From an uncultured Pseudomonas sp. (lineage in GTDB: Bacteria; Pseudomonadota; Gammaproteobacteria; Pseudomonadales; Pseudomonadaceae): 64,000 nucleotides of DNA. The first letter of the stretch is position 1, and each line of letters begins with the position of its first letter. This document shows, in pieces, positions 27,942 through 38,295 of this stretch. The notes under the pieces were generated by a model. The model searched no databases. It worked only from the letters and a program-made list of their open reading frames with translations, and was not told where the DNA came from. Location: NCBI RefSeq assembly GCF_946886105.1, contig NZ_CAMPHV010000002.1:124001-188000 (forward strand), in the 5' to 3' direction. The position numbers were made by a program, and so were the translations under genes.

Positions 27942-28601
27942 ATGGCCATTCCATCGAAAACTCGCGAACGTATCGTCCGGACCAGCCTGGAGCTGTTCAA
28001 CGCCCAGGGCGAGCGCGCGGTCAGTACCAATCACATCGCCGCGCACTTGGGGATTTCCCCGGGCAATCTGTACTACCACTTCCGCAACAAGCAGGCGATC
28101 ATCGCCGAGCTGTTCTGCCAATACGAAGCCCAGGTCGATGCGTTCTTGCGCCGGCCTGAAGCCCGGGCGCTGACCATCGACGACAAGACGTTCTACCTGG
28201 AGGCCGTGCTCGCGGCGATGTGGCATTACCGCTTCCTGCACCGCGACCTGGAACACCTGCTCGACAGCGACCCGGCGTTGGCCGAGCGTTACCGGCTATT
28301 CGCCAAACGCTGCCTGGTGGGTGCCCAGGATATTTACCAAGGCTTCGTCGAGGCCGGCATCCTGCTGATGGACCCCGCGCAGATCGAGGCCTTGACCCTT
28401 AACAGCTGGATCATCATGACCTCCTGGGTGCGCTTTCTCTGCACCGCGCGTAGCGATTCGGGCGACCTCCGCGAGGAGATGCTGCGCCGCGGCATCTATC
28501 AGGTGCTGGCGCTGGAAGGCGGTTATATCGCGCCAGAGGCGCGGGATGCGGTCGAGGCGCTGTACCGCAAGCTGCATGTGCCGCTGGAGCAGGTGCTCTG
28601 A
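27942..28601 (+). CDS. laoR: TetR-family repressor of the lao genes
   Basis: 219 residues from the ATG at 27942. N-terminal TetR helix-turn-helix (about 8-54: TRERIVRTSLELFNAQGERAVSTN, then GISPGNLYYHFRNKQAI). The C-terminal ligand domain is of the TetR_C_33-type found in fatty acid and alkane related regulators. An upstream-extended frame (to 27630) lies in laoC antisense and was not used. Divergent from laoC. Confidence 0.9.
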   Translation: MAIPSKTRERIVRTSLELFNAQGERAVSTNHIAAHLGISPGNLYYHFRNKQAIIAELFCQYEAQVDAFLRRPEARALTIDDKTFYLEAVLAAMWHYRFLHRDLEHLLDSDPALAERYRLFAKRCLVGAQDIYQGFVEAGILLMDPAQIEALTLNSWIIMTSWVRFLCTARSDSGDLREEMLRRGIYQVLALEGGYIAPEARDAVEALYRKLHVPLEQVL

Positions 28602-28644
28602 ATAGAGCCTGGGTTCGTCGGGGTGGGATGCGCTTTTGTAGCCA

Positions 28645-28816
28645 TGTAGGGCGGGTTGGCGGCGCCTGATAGCAAGTCCGGCAGGGCGCGCGCCGCGTAA
28701 CCCGCCGAGCGGAATCAGGGTTGTCCCCTTTGGCGGGTTACGGCGCAACAGGCTTTGCGCGCGGAAACCGTTTCGCTCGCTGGGGCTGGCGTCCTGCGCG
28801 GCTAACCCAGCCTACA
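28645..28816. repeat. MITE-like element, diverged relative of 14625-14812
   Basis: Ends TGTAGGGCGGGTTGGC and GCTAACCCAGCCTACA are imperfect inverse complements; internal GCGCCGCGTAACCCGCCGAG and GGCGGGTTACGGCGCAACAG match the 14625 element closely. The right end (28811-28816) contains the stop codon of the neighbouring hydrolase gene. Confidence 0.8.
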
Positions 28817-29807
28817 GTGGCTTCGCGGCCTGCTCGGTAAGCCACTGGGGAATGCGCCGCTCCAGGTAGTAGACGGGGCGGCGCGGTGAACCGGCGACGA
28901 AACCGACATGGCCGCCATGGGCGTGCAATTCCAGTTCGGTGCTGGCCGACAGTTCGCTGGCATCCGGTACGCTATGGCTGAACACGAAGGGGTCGTCGGC
29001 GGCCTGGATGATCAGGGTCGGGGTCTCGATCCGGCCGAGGAAATAGCGGCTGGAGGCGCGTTTGTAATAGTCCTGGGCATCGGCGTAGCCGTGCAGCGGC
29101 GCGGTGATGCGGCCGTCGAACTCCCAGAAGGTGCGCATGCCATCCAGCGGCCCGAGTTTCTCCAGGATCGACAGGCGATCGGCCTGGCCCTGGTGGCTGA
29201 ACAAACGTTGCTTGTCCTTCACGTAGGCGATCATCTCGCGCATGAAGTGCGCCTGGTAAATCCGCGAGAAACCCAGGCCGATACGGTCGGCGCACTGGTC
29301 CAGGCGGAACGGCACCGACACCGCCACCGCGCCTTGCAGTTGGCTGTCCGCGCCGCTTTCGCCGAGGTATTTGAGCAGCACATTACCGCCCAGGGAGTAG
29401 CCCACGGCATACAGTGGAGCCATCGGTCGTTGCGCGCGCAGGTGACGCACGGTCTCGGCCAGGTCCTCGCTGGCGCCGGAGTGGTAGCCGCGCGGCAGCA
29501 GGTTGGGTTCGCCCGAGCAGCCGCGCCAGTTCAGCGCCGCGCTGGCCCAGCCTTGGGCGGCCAAGGCCTGTTGCAAACCCAGTGCGTAGAGCGAGTTGGA
29601 CGAGCCGGTCAGGCCGTGCAGCACCAGCACCAGGGGCGCTGTCGCCTCGTGCGGACCGTGCCAGTCGAGGTCGAGAAAATCGCCGTCCTCCAGCCATACA
29701 CGCTCGCGCTGGCGTTGCAGCACCGGCGGTTTGCGGCACATCGGGTTCCACAGCGTTTGCAGGTGGGCGCCGGGTAGCCACCAGGCGGGTTTGAAGGTTG
29801 GCTTCAT
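28812..29807 (-). CDS. YheT-type alpha/beta hydrolase
   Basis: 331 residues. Starts with the family WLPGAHLQTLWNP block (about 9-21), oxyanion region LVLHGLTGSSNS, nucleophile elbow VGYSLGGNVLLKYLG, and late HGGHVGFV with the catalytic His. Cytoplasmic esterase-like, natural substrate unknown. The TAG stop at 28812-28814 lies inside the terminal repeat of a MITE-like element. Confidence 0.92.
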   Translation of the reverse strand: MKPTFKPAWWLPGAHLQTLWNPMCRKPPVLQRQRERVWLEDGDFLDLDWHGPHEATAPLVLVLHGLTGSSNSLYALGLQQALAAQGWASAALNWRGCSGEPNLLPRGYHSGASEDLAETVRHLRAQRPMAPLYAVGYSLGGNVLLKYLGESGADSQLQGAVAVSVPFRLDQCADRIGLGFSRIYQAHFMREMIAYVKDKQRLFSHQGQADRLSILEKLGPLDGMRTFWEFDGRITAPLHGYADAQDYYKRASSRYFLGRIETPTLIIQAADDPFVFSHSVPDASELSASTELELHAHGGHVGFVAGSPRRPVYYLERRIPQWLTEQAAKPL

Positions 29808-29852
29808 GCTGGTTGCCTGTCGATCCTATGGTGCTGCAAGACCCGCAATTCC

Positions 29853-29924
29853 GTAGCCCTGATAAGCGACAGCGCAATCAGGGTTACCGAGATCCCGGAT
29901 TGCGCCAAGGCTTATCCGAGCTAC
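29853..29924. repeat. Inverted-repeat element of a separate family
   Basis: GTAGCCCTGATAAGCGACAG with GCGCAATC on the left and GATTGCGC with CTTATCCGAGCTAC on the right are inverse complements with gaps. It lies in the gap between the YheT-type gene and rsmD and ends 3 bases before the rsmD stop. Confidence 0.7.
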
Positions 29925-29926
29925 GC

Positions 29927-30529
29927 TCAGCCACCCGGCGCGCTGCGTTGCCACAACGCGTAATACACCTGGCCGGCTTTCTGCTCGCGGTGCAGGCGCC
30001 AGTTGCCTGGCATGCCGAGGCTGGAGGGTGGGTTTTCGCTTTCGGTATACACCCAGGCGTCGGCGGCGAGCCAGCCCTTTTCTTCCAGCAGGTTACAGGC
30101 GGGTAGCAGCAGGTTCTGGCTGAACGGCGGGTCGAGAAACACCAGGTCGAAGGGGCTGACGGGCTGGCTGCTCAGGTAGGCGATGGCATCGCTCTGGATC
30201 AGCTGGCCGTTGTCGCAGCGCAGGGTCGCCAGGTGACCGCGCAGGCTGGCGACGGCGGCGGGGTTGAGGTCCAGCGCCAGGGCGCTGCCGGCCCCGCGCG
30301 ACAGGGCTTCGAGGAACAGCGCGCCGCTGCCGGCGAAGGCGTCGAGCACCTTGGCGCCTTCGACGTAGGGCGCCAGCCAGTTGAACAGCGTTTCGCGCAC
30401 GCGGTTCGGCGTCGGGCGCAAGCCGGCGGCCATGGGGAAGTCGAACTGACGCGAACGCCATTGCCCGCCGATGATCCGCAGCCGGCCGTCGCCGCCGTGG
30501 GAGGGTGCCGCTTTGCTGGGTTTGCGCAT
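29927..30529 (-). CDS. rsmD: 16S rRNA (guanine966-N2)-methyltransferase
   Basis: 200 residues (E. coli 198). It methylates G966 in the 30S subunit. Substrate/RNA region RIIGGQWRSRQFDFP, SAM motif VLDAFAGSGALFLEALSRGA and catalytic LVFLDPPF are present. Start ATG at 30529 overlaps by a single base with the stop of the M16 gene, so coupled with the M16 genes. Confidence 0.94.
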   Translation of the reverse strand: MRKPSKAAPSHGGDGRLRIIGGQWRSRQFDFPMAAGLRPTPNRVRETLFNWLAPYVEGAKVLDAFAGSGALFLEALSRGAGSALALDLNPAAVASLRGHLATLRCDNGQLIQSDAIAYLSSQPVSPFDLVFLDPPFSQNLLLPACNLLEEKGWLAADAWVYTESENPPSSLGMPGNWRLHREQKAGQVYYALWQRSAPGG

Positions 30530-32016
30530 CAGTGCTCCGGTACGCCCGAGGGGAGTTCGACGGGTGCGTCGCTGGGTGGCGGTAGCTCTTTCTGTTCGAC
30601 CGTCGGGCCGGCGCTGACGATCACCAGCCCGTCGACATCGAGGTGCTCGGCCATCGCCGCTTTCACCTGCTCGGTGCTGAGTGCCTGCACCTCGCGCATA
30701 AAGTCTTCCAGGTAGCTCAACGGCAGATCGTAGAAGCCGATGGAGCCGAGTTGACCGACGATATCGGCGTTGCTCGCGGTGGACAGCGGGAAGCTGCCGG
30801 CCAGTTCGCGCTTGGCGTCCTCCAGCTCCTGCTCGGTCGGGCCCTCGGCCAGGTAATCGCGCATCAGGTCCTTGATCAATTGCAGGGTGCCGGCGCTGAG
30901 CTCGGCGCGGGTTTGCAGGTTGATCATGAACGGCCCGCGCGCCTGCATGGCGCTGAAGCCGGAGTAGACGCCATAGGTCAGGCCGCGTTTTTCGCGGACC
31001 TCGGTCATCAGACGGGTGCCGAAACCGCCGCCGCCGAAGACCTGGTTGCCCAGGTAAAGCGCGGCATAGTCCGGGTCGCTGCGCTCGATACCCAGCTGGG
31101 CGATCATCAGGTGGGTCTGGTTGGACGGAAACTCGATATGGCTTAGACCGGCTTCCGGGGGTTGCGGCTCACCGATCTTCGGCAGCGCCGGGCCGCGCGG
31201 CAGGGCGGCGGATACTTGCGCGGCGAGGGCTTGGGCTTCGTCGCGGGACAGGTCGCCGACCAGGGCGATCACCGCGTTGCCGGCTGCATAGGCCTTGGCA
31301 TGGAATGCCTGCAGCTGTTCGCGGCTGATCCCCGGGATAGATTCGGCGCTGCCGTCACTCGGGTGGCCATAGGGGTGGCCGCCGTAGAGGCGTTCGAACA
31401 GCTCGAGGCTGGCCAATTTGCCCGGGTTTTGCTTCTGATACTCGAAACCGGCCAGCAGCTGATTCTTGATCCTCGCCAGGGAGTCTTCGGGAAAGGTCGG
31501 TTGGCCGAGCACCTGGTTGAACAGCGCCAACGCGGGCTCGCGTTGTTCCGCCGCGCTGAGGCTGCGCAGGCTGGCGACCGCCATGTCGCGGTAGGCGCCG
31601 TTGCCGAACTCCGCCCCCAGGCTTTCGAAGCCGGCGGCGATGGCGCCGACATCCTTGCCTGGCACGCCTTCGTTGAGCATGGCGTTGGTCAGCATCGCCA
31701 GGCCGGGTACGCCGTCGTCCTGGCTGCTGCCGGCGGCGAAGGTCAGGCGCAGGTCGAACATCGGCAGCTCGCGCGCTTCGACGAACAGCACTTCGGCGCC
31801 TTCGGCGGTGCGCCAGGTCTGGATATCCAGATCGCGGCGGCTCGGCGCCTGGTTGCCGAGTTCGGCGAGCGAGGCGATGGGGACGGGCGCAGTGGGGGTA
31901 CTGGTCACTGTTGCGGGTTCGACGCTGGCGTCGTCGAGCGTCAGTGCGAGCATCGCGACCAGCGCCGCGATCACCAGGCCGAGCAGGCCATAACGCATAG
32001 CGTTGCCCTTATTCAT
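30529..32016 (-). CDS. M16-family peptidase homologue without the zinc motif
   Basis: 495 residues from the ATG at 32016, which follows GAGGAGAAGG; start overlaps the previous stop by 8 bases. A hydrophobic N-terminal stretch (about 7-25, YGLLGLVIAALVAMLALTL) suggests an export signal or anchor. The M16 fold is recognisable (NQTHLMIAQLG, GGGFGTRLMTEVREKRGLTYGVYS), but the HxxEH zinc site is replaced by LAMLTNAML, so it is presumably catalytically inactive and pairs with the next M16 protein. Confidence 0.9.
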   Translation of the reverse strand: MNKGNAMRYGLLGLVIAALVAMLALTLDDASVEPATVTSTPTAPVPIASLAELGNQAPSRRDLDIQTWRTAEGAEVLFVEARELPMFDLRLTFAAGSSQDDGVPGLAMLTNAMLNEGVPGKDVGAIAAGFESLGAEFGNGAYRDMAVASLRSLSAAEQREPALALFNQVLGQPTFPEDSLARIKNQLLAGFEYQKQNPGKLASLELFERLYGGHPYGHPSDGSAESIPGISREQLQAFHAKAYAAGNAVIALVGDLSRDEAQALAAQVSAALPRGPALPKIGEPQPPEAGLSHIEFPSNQTHLMIAQLGIERSDPDYAALYLGNQVFGGGGFGTRLMTEVREKRGLTYGVYSGFSAMQARGPFMINLQTRAELSAGTLQLIKDLMRDYLAEGPTEQELEDAKRELAGSFPLSTASNADIVGQLGSIGFYDLPLSYLEDFMREVQALSTEQVKAAMAEHLDVDGLVIVSAGPTVEQKELPPPSDAPVELPSGVPEH

Positions 32017-33364
32017 CGTCCTTCTCCTCGGGCAAAACATGGGCGACGCTCAAGCGGTCGCGGGTGAAAAATTGCTTGGCTGCGCTCTGGATATCTTCAG
32101 GGGTGACGGCTTCCAGATCGGCCAGTTCCTGGTCCATCAATTTCCACGACAGGCCGACGGTTTCCAGCTGGCCGATCGCTGTGGCCTGGCTGGTGATCGA
32201 GTCGCGCTCGTAGACCAGTTCGGCGATGACCTGGGCGCGCACCCGGGCCAGTTCTTCGGCGGAGGGCGGGTTTTGCTGCAGGTCCTGCAACTGGCGCCAC
32301 AGGCCGGCTTCGACCTGCTCCAGGGTTTTGCCGGTTTGCACGTTGGGCGTGGCGGACAACACGAACAGGCTGTCGCCGCGCTGGTAGGCGTTGTACCAGG
32401 CCGACGCGCTGGCAACCAGTTCCTCGCCGCGCTCCAGGCGGGTCGGCAGGCGCGCGCTATAACCGCCGTCGAGCAGGGCGGCGATCAGACGCAGCGCATG
32501 CACCTGGCGCGGCGACTCGGCAGTGGCCACGCCGGGCACGTTGAAGCCCATCATCAGGCTCGGCAGCTGGGTTTGCAGGTGCAGGGTGATGCGCCGCTCG
32601 CCGGGGGTATCCAGTTCCAGGGGGATTTTCGCCGGCGGTATGGCGCGGCTGGGGATATCGCCGAAGAAGCGCTCGGCCAACACCTTCACTTCGCTGGCGC
32701 CGACATCGCCGACCACCACCAGGGTGGCGTTGTTCGGTGCGTACCAAGCCTCGTACCAGGCACGCAGGTCCTCGACGGTCATGCGCTCGATGTCCGCCAT
32801 CCAGCCGATGGTCGGCGTGTGGTAACCGCTGGCGGGGTAGGCCATGGCTTTGAAGCGTTCGAAGGCCTTGCTCGACGGATTATCGTCGGTGCGCAGGCGA
32901 CGCTCTTCCTTGATCACTTCGATCTCGCGGACGAACTCCTCGGCCGGCAACTTGAGGCTGGCCAGGCGGTCGGCCTCAAGTTCCAGGGCGACGGCCAGGC
33001 GATCGCGCGCCAGCACCTGGTAATAGGCGGTGTAATCGTCGCTGGTGAAGGCGTTCTCCTCGGCGCCGAGTTCGCGCAGGATGCGCGAGGCTTCGCCGGG
33101 GCCGAGCTTGCGGCTGCCCTTGAACATCATGTGTTCGAGGGCGTGGGATAGACCGGTCTGGCCCGGCGTTTCATAACTGGAACCGACCTTGTACCAAAGC
33201 TGAGAGACCACCACCGGGGCGCGGTGATCCTCGCGGACGATAACCTTGAGGCCGTTATCGAGCATGAACTCATGGGTCGGCTGGGGCTCGGCAGCGGTCG
33301 CCAGCAGCGGCAGGCCGACGATGGCGAGCCACAGGGTTGCGGCGCGTAGAACGATCATTTGCAT
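32009..33364 (-). CDS. M16-family zinc metallopeptidase
   Basis: 451 residues with a signal peptide (ends about residue 24, ATAAEPQ). The zinc site HALEHMMFKG (HxxEH) at about 75-79 with a later Glu is intact. It is expected to form a heterodimer with the downstream inactive M16 homologue, like mitochondrial processing peptidase and bacterial two-chain M16B peptidases, in the periplasm. Substrate unknown. Two-gene operon with rsmD. Confidence 0.93.
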   Translation of the reverse strand: MQMIVLRAATLWLAIVGLPLLATAAEPQPTHEFMLDNGLKVIVREDHRAPVVVSQLWYKVGSSYETPGQTGLSHALEHMMFKGSRKLGPGEASRILRELGAEENAFTSDDYTAYYQVLARDRLAVALELEADRLASLKLPAEEFVREIEVIKEERRLRTDDNPSSKAFERFKAMAYPASGYHTPTIGWMADIERMTVEDLRAWYEAWYAPNNATLVVVGDVGASEVKVLAERFFGDIPSRAIPPAKIPLELDTPGERRITLHLQTQLPSLMMGFNVPGVATAESPRQVHALRLIAALLDGGYSARLPTRLERGEELVASASAWYNAYQRGDSLFVLSATPNVQTGKTLEQVEAGLWRQLQDLQQNPPSAEELARVRAQVIAELVYERDSITSQATAIGQLETVGLSWKLMDQELADLEAVTPEDIQSAAKQFFTRDRLSVAHVLPEEKDDE

Positions 33365-33532
33365 GGGAATGGAGTCACCGTGATGGGCTGCGTGCGTCGC
33401 CGGCTATGCCGCTGACAAGTTGCAGGAGAGCTACGGGCATCGAATTGTCGGCGAATTCTAGCGTCATGCGGCTATTAACAGAACCTTCGGACATGCGATG
33501 CCTGGCCTCATTCCTTGGTTCGGGGGACGCAA

Positions 33533-34480
33533 TTATTGCGAGATCTGTCGTTGCGTACTCGCTTCCAGGCCAAAGCCGCATCTGTCGCAGAAAGCCGCCA
33601 AGTAATCGATAAACACCTGCACCTTGCGCGTGGCCCGGCGATGGCTGGGATAAACGGCCAGGATCAGCGGGCCAAAGGCATCGGGGTCGAAGTCGTACTC
33701 GGCCATTACCTGGCGCAACTGGCCGCTATCCAGGTAGGGTTTGACGCTCCATAACGGACAGGCGTGCAGGCCCACTCCCATCAGGCAGTTGGCCAGCAGC
33801 AGGTCGTAATTATCGCTTTGCAAACGCGCCCGCGGCACGGGGGTGCGCAGGTGCACGCCGTCGAGCGATATCCACCTGTGGTGCGGGTCCAGCGCCGGGT
33901 GCTGATAAACCAGCCACTGATGGCGGTCGAAGGTTTGCGGCGTGATCGGCACCGGGTTGGCCGCCAGGTAGGCCGGGCTGGCGCACAGCACGATCTGGTT
34001 GCGCCCCAGGGGTTTGGCGATCAACCCCGGCAGGTCGCTGCGCCCCTCGCGCAAGGCCAGGTCATAACCGCCTTCGGCCAGGTCGACGAAAGCGTCGCAC
34101 AGATCCACCCGCAGGTTGATCTGCGGATGTTCGGCGAGAAAGCCCGCGCAGGCCTCATCGAGGAACGCCCGGCCAAACGCCAGCGGGGCGGTCAGCCTGA
34201 AGTTGCCGTGCAGGCCGTGTTTGAGTTGGCCGATCTCCTCCCCGGCGTCATGCAGGCGCTGCAGCACCTGGCGGGCCGTGTCCAAATACAGCCGGCCGGC
34301 CTCGGTCAGCGCGGTGCGCCGGGTGCTGCGCTCGAACAGTTGGGCGCCCAGTTCCGCTTCCAGGTGGCTGACCGCTTTGGTCAGGGCCGAGGGCGTCTTG
34401 CCCAATTGTTCGGCCGCCCGGCTGAAGCTGCCGTGCTCGGCGGTGGCGACAAACATGCTCAGGGCGCTGAGTTTGTCCAT
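33533..34480 (-). CDS. LysR-family regulator
   Basis: 315 residues from the ATG at 34480. N-terminal winged helix (about 1-60: MDKLSALSMFVATAEHGSFSRAAEQLG), then a LysR substrate-binding domain of the CrgA/AaeR type. An extra 7-residue upstream extension is possible. Divergent from the amidohydrolase operon and likely its regulator; the inducer is unknown. Confidence 0.92.
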   Translation of the reverse strand: MDKLSALSMFVATAEHGSFSRAAEQLGKTPSALTKAVSHLEAELGAQLFERSTRRTALTEAGRLYLDTARQVLQRLHDAGEEIGQLKHGLHGNFRLTAPLAFGRAFLDEACAGFLAEHPQINLRVDLCDAFVDLAEGGYDLALREGRSDLPGLIAKPLGRNQIVLCASPAYLAANPVPITPQTFDRHQWLVYQHPALDPHHRWISLDGVHLRTPVPRARLQSDNYDLLLANCLMGVGLHACPLWSVKPYLDSGQLRQVMAEYDFDPDAFGPLILAVYPSHRRATRKVQVFIDYLAAFCDRCGFGLEASTQRQISQ

Positions 34481-34497
34481 GGTGTTTTTCCTATATG

Positions 34498-34512
34498 GCA
34501 AAAATGTTTTGC
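34498..34512. promoter_or_regulatory. Inverted repeat GCAAAA-N3-TTTTGC, candidate LysR operator
   Basis: Perfect 6 bp arms separated by ATG lie 18-32 bases upstream of the LysR start codon and about 80 bases upstream of the amidohydrolase start, in the only shared promoter gap of the module. A canonical T-N11-A box was not clearly seen, so the assignment is tentative. Confidence 0.5.
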
Positions 34513-34588
34513 TCGGTAGTGGCGTTCTACCCTTGCCTGCCCGTCGCTAGTCTCGTGGCCAGACCAATAAAAACTAGAGGCTGCTGCG

Positions 34589-36331
34589 ATGCAACGATTA
34601 ATTCCAGGCGTGTTGGCTGGGTTGTTGGCTTTTTCCTCGATGGAAGTCATGGCCGCCGCGGATCTGCTGTTGTTCAACGGCAAGGTGTTCACCGCCGAAC
34701 CCGGCCAGCCACTGGCCCAAGCGTTGGCGGTGGCCGATGGCAAGATCCTCCAGGTCGGCAGTGACGCCGAGGTGAAGGCCCTCGCCGATGCCGATACTCA
34801 GTTGATCGATTTGGCCGGCAAGGTGCTGATGCCGGGCATGATCGATACTCACAGCCACCCGATCATGGGCGCCATGGCCAGCCTGCGGGCCAACCTGTAC
34901 GACGAGGTGCTGGCGCTGGACGCACTGGAACAGTGGATCCTCGAACAGGACCGGGCCGGCACCGCGCGCATGGGCGAGCTGATCGTGATTTCCGGCGTCA
35001 GCTCGGCTTACTGGGAGCAGAGCGCCGGGCTGGGCAAGATCTTCAACCAGGGCCGCTGGCGCGAGCAGCCGCTGGTGCTGGACGGCATCGACGGCCACAC
35101 CGGCTGGGCCAACCAGGCCATGCTCAGGCGCCTGAACATCGATGCCGAACTGGTGCGCGGCCTATCGGACAAGGAACGCGGTTTTATCGGTCACGATAGC
35201 GCCTTCAACCCCACCGGTTATCTGGCGGAAAACGGCTGGGACCGGGTGCGCAGCCAGTATCCCGCACCCAGCGAGGCCGACATGCTCGCAGCCGCCCGCG
35301 CGGCGGTGAAGATCAACAACCAGGTTGGCGTAACCGCCTGGATGGACGCAGCGGCCAATGCCGGCGACGGCGAAAGCCTGTTCGAGCTGCGCCCCAGCGA
35401 ACAGGACCTGGGCGTACTGCCGCTGTACCGCGCACTGGCCGAGCGGGGTGAGCTCAGCGCTCACGTCGCCGCGCTGCTGGTGACCCACCCGCAAAGCCAG
35501 CCGGCCGATCTGCAGGTGCTGGACAAGGTCATGCGGCAGTTTCAGGGCGTCCCCAACCTGAGCTTCCCCGGGATCAAGGTATTCGCCGATGGGGTGATGG
35601 AATTCCCCGGGCAGACCGCCGCGGTGCTCGACCCGTTCAAGAACAGCCTCAAGCGCGGCGAGCTGCTGATCGATCCGGCCGGCTTCGGCAAGCTGGTGGC
35701 CGCGGCCGAGCAGCGCGACTGGATCATCCATGTGCACGCCGTGGGCGACCGCGCGGTGCGGGAGGCGCTGAACGGCTTCGAGCAGGCGCGCCAGCTCGAG
35801 CCGGCGCCGGTGCCGCACAGCATCAGCCATCTGCAGATGGTCAATCCCAAGGAGTTTCCGCGCTTCCGGCAGTTGGGCGTGATCGCCTCCATGCAACTGC
35901 TCTGGGCCACCGCCGAGAGCTACACCGAAGAGCTGGTCAAGCCCTACGTGAGTGCGGCCGCCTACCGCTATCAATACCCGGCGCGTTCGCTGCACAAGGC
36001 CGGTGCGACCATCGCCGGGGCCAGCGACTGGCCGGTGTCCAGCCCCAATCCGTGGCACGCCATCGCTCAGGCCAGCACCCGCAAAGGCCCGCTCGGCGTG
36101 CTCAACGGTGCCGAAAGCATCGACCGCGAAACCATGTTCCAGGCCTACACCCTCAATGCGGCCAAGGCCCTGCGCCTGGATCGGCGCATCGGCTCCCTGG
36201 CGCCGGGCAAGCAGGCCGACCTGATCGTGCTGGATCGCGATGTATTCAAGGTCAGCGATGAAGAGCTGTTCGAGACCCAGGTGCTGCGCACCTATTTCGC
36301 CGGAAAGTTGGTACACGCCGAGAAGTCCTGA
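34589..36331 (+). CDS. Exported amidohydrolase, YtcJ-like
   Basis: 580 residues with a signal peptide (about 1-23, ending EVMAADLL). Amidohydrolase family 3 metal motifs: PGMIDTHSHP (HxH), HVHAVGDRAV, SISHLQMV and GASDWPVSSPNP. YtcJ relatives include N-substituted formamide deformylases and other amide or imide hydrolases. Export to the periplasm is inferred from the signal. First gene of an operon with a porin, a polyamine-type binding protein and an aromatic acid transporter. Confidence 0.88.
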   Translation: MQRLIPGVLAGLLAFSSMEVMAAADLLLFNGKVFTAEPGQPLAQALAVADGKILQVGSDAEVKALADADTQLIDLAGKVLMPGMIDTHSHPIMGAMASLRANLYDEVLALDALEQWILEQDRAGTARMGELIVISGVSSAYWEQSAGLGKIFNQGRWREQPLVLDGIDGHTGWANQAMLRRLNIDAELVRGLSDKERGFIGHDSAFNPTGYLAENGWDRVRSQYPAPSEADMLAAARAAVKINNQVGVTAWMDAAANAGDGESLFELRPSEQDLGVLPLYRALAERGELSAHVAALLVTHPQSQPADLQVLDKVMRQFQGVPNLSFPGIKVFADGVMEFPGQTAAVLDPFKNSLKRGELLIDPAGFGKLVAAAEQRDWIIHVHAVGDRAVREALNGFEQARQLEPAPVPHSISHLQMVNPKEFPRFRQLGVIASMQLLWATAESYTEELVKPYVSAAAYRYQYPARSLHKAGATIAGASDWPVSSPNPWHAIAQASTRKGPLGVLNGAESIDRETMFQAYTLNAAKALRLDRRIGSLAPGKQADLIVLDRDVFKVSDEELFETQVLRTYFAGKLVHAEKS

Positions 36332-36386
36332 TCCTCGGTGGCCCTCCATTGCCCTGCTCAATCCCTATAAAAACAAGGAATACCTC

Positions 36387-38248
<1,862 letters not shown>

Positions 38249-38295
38249 TCCTCTGTCGGAGGCTTTATCAATGACACCATCTGCTTGAGGTACCT

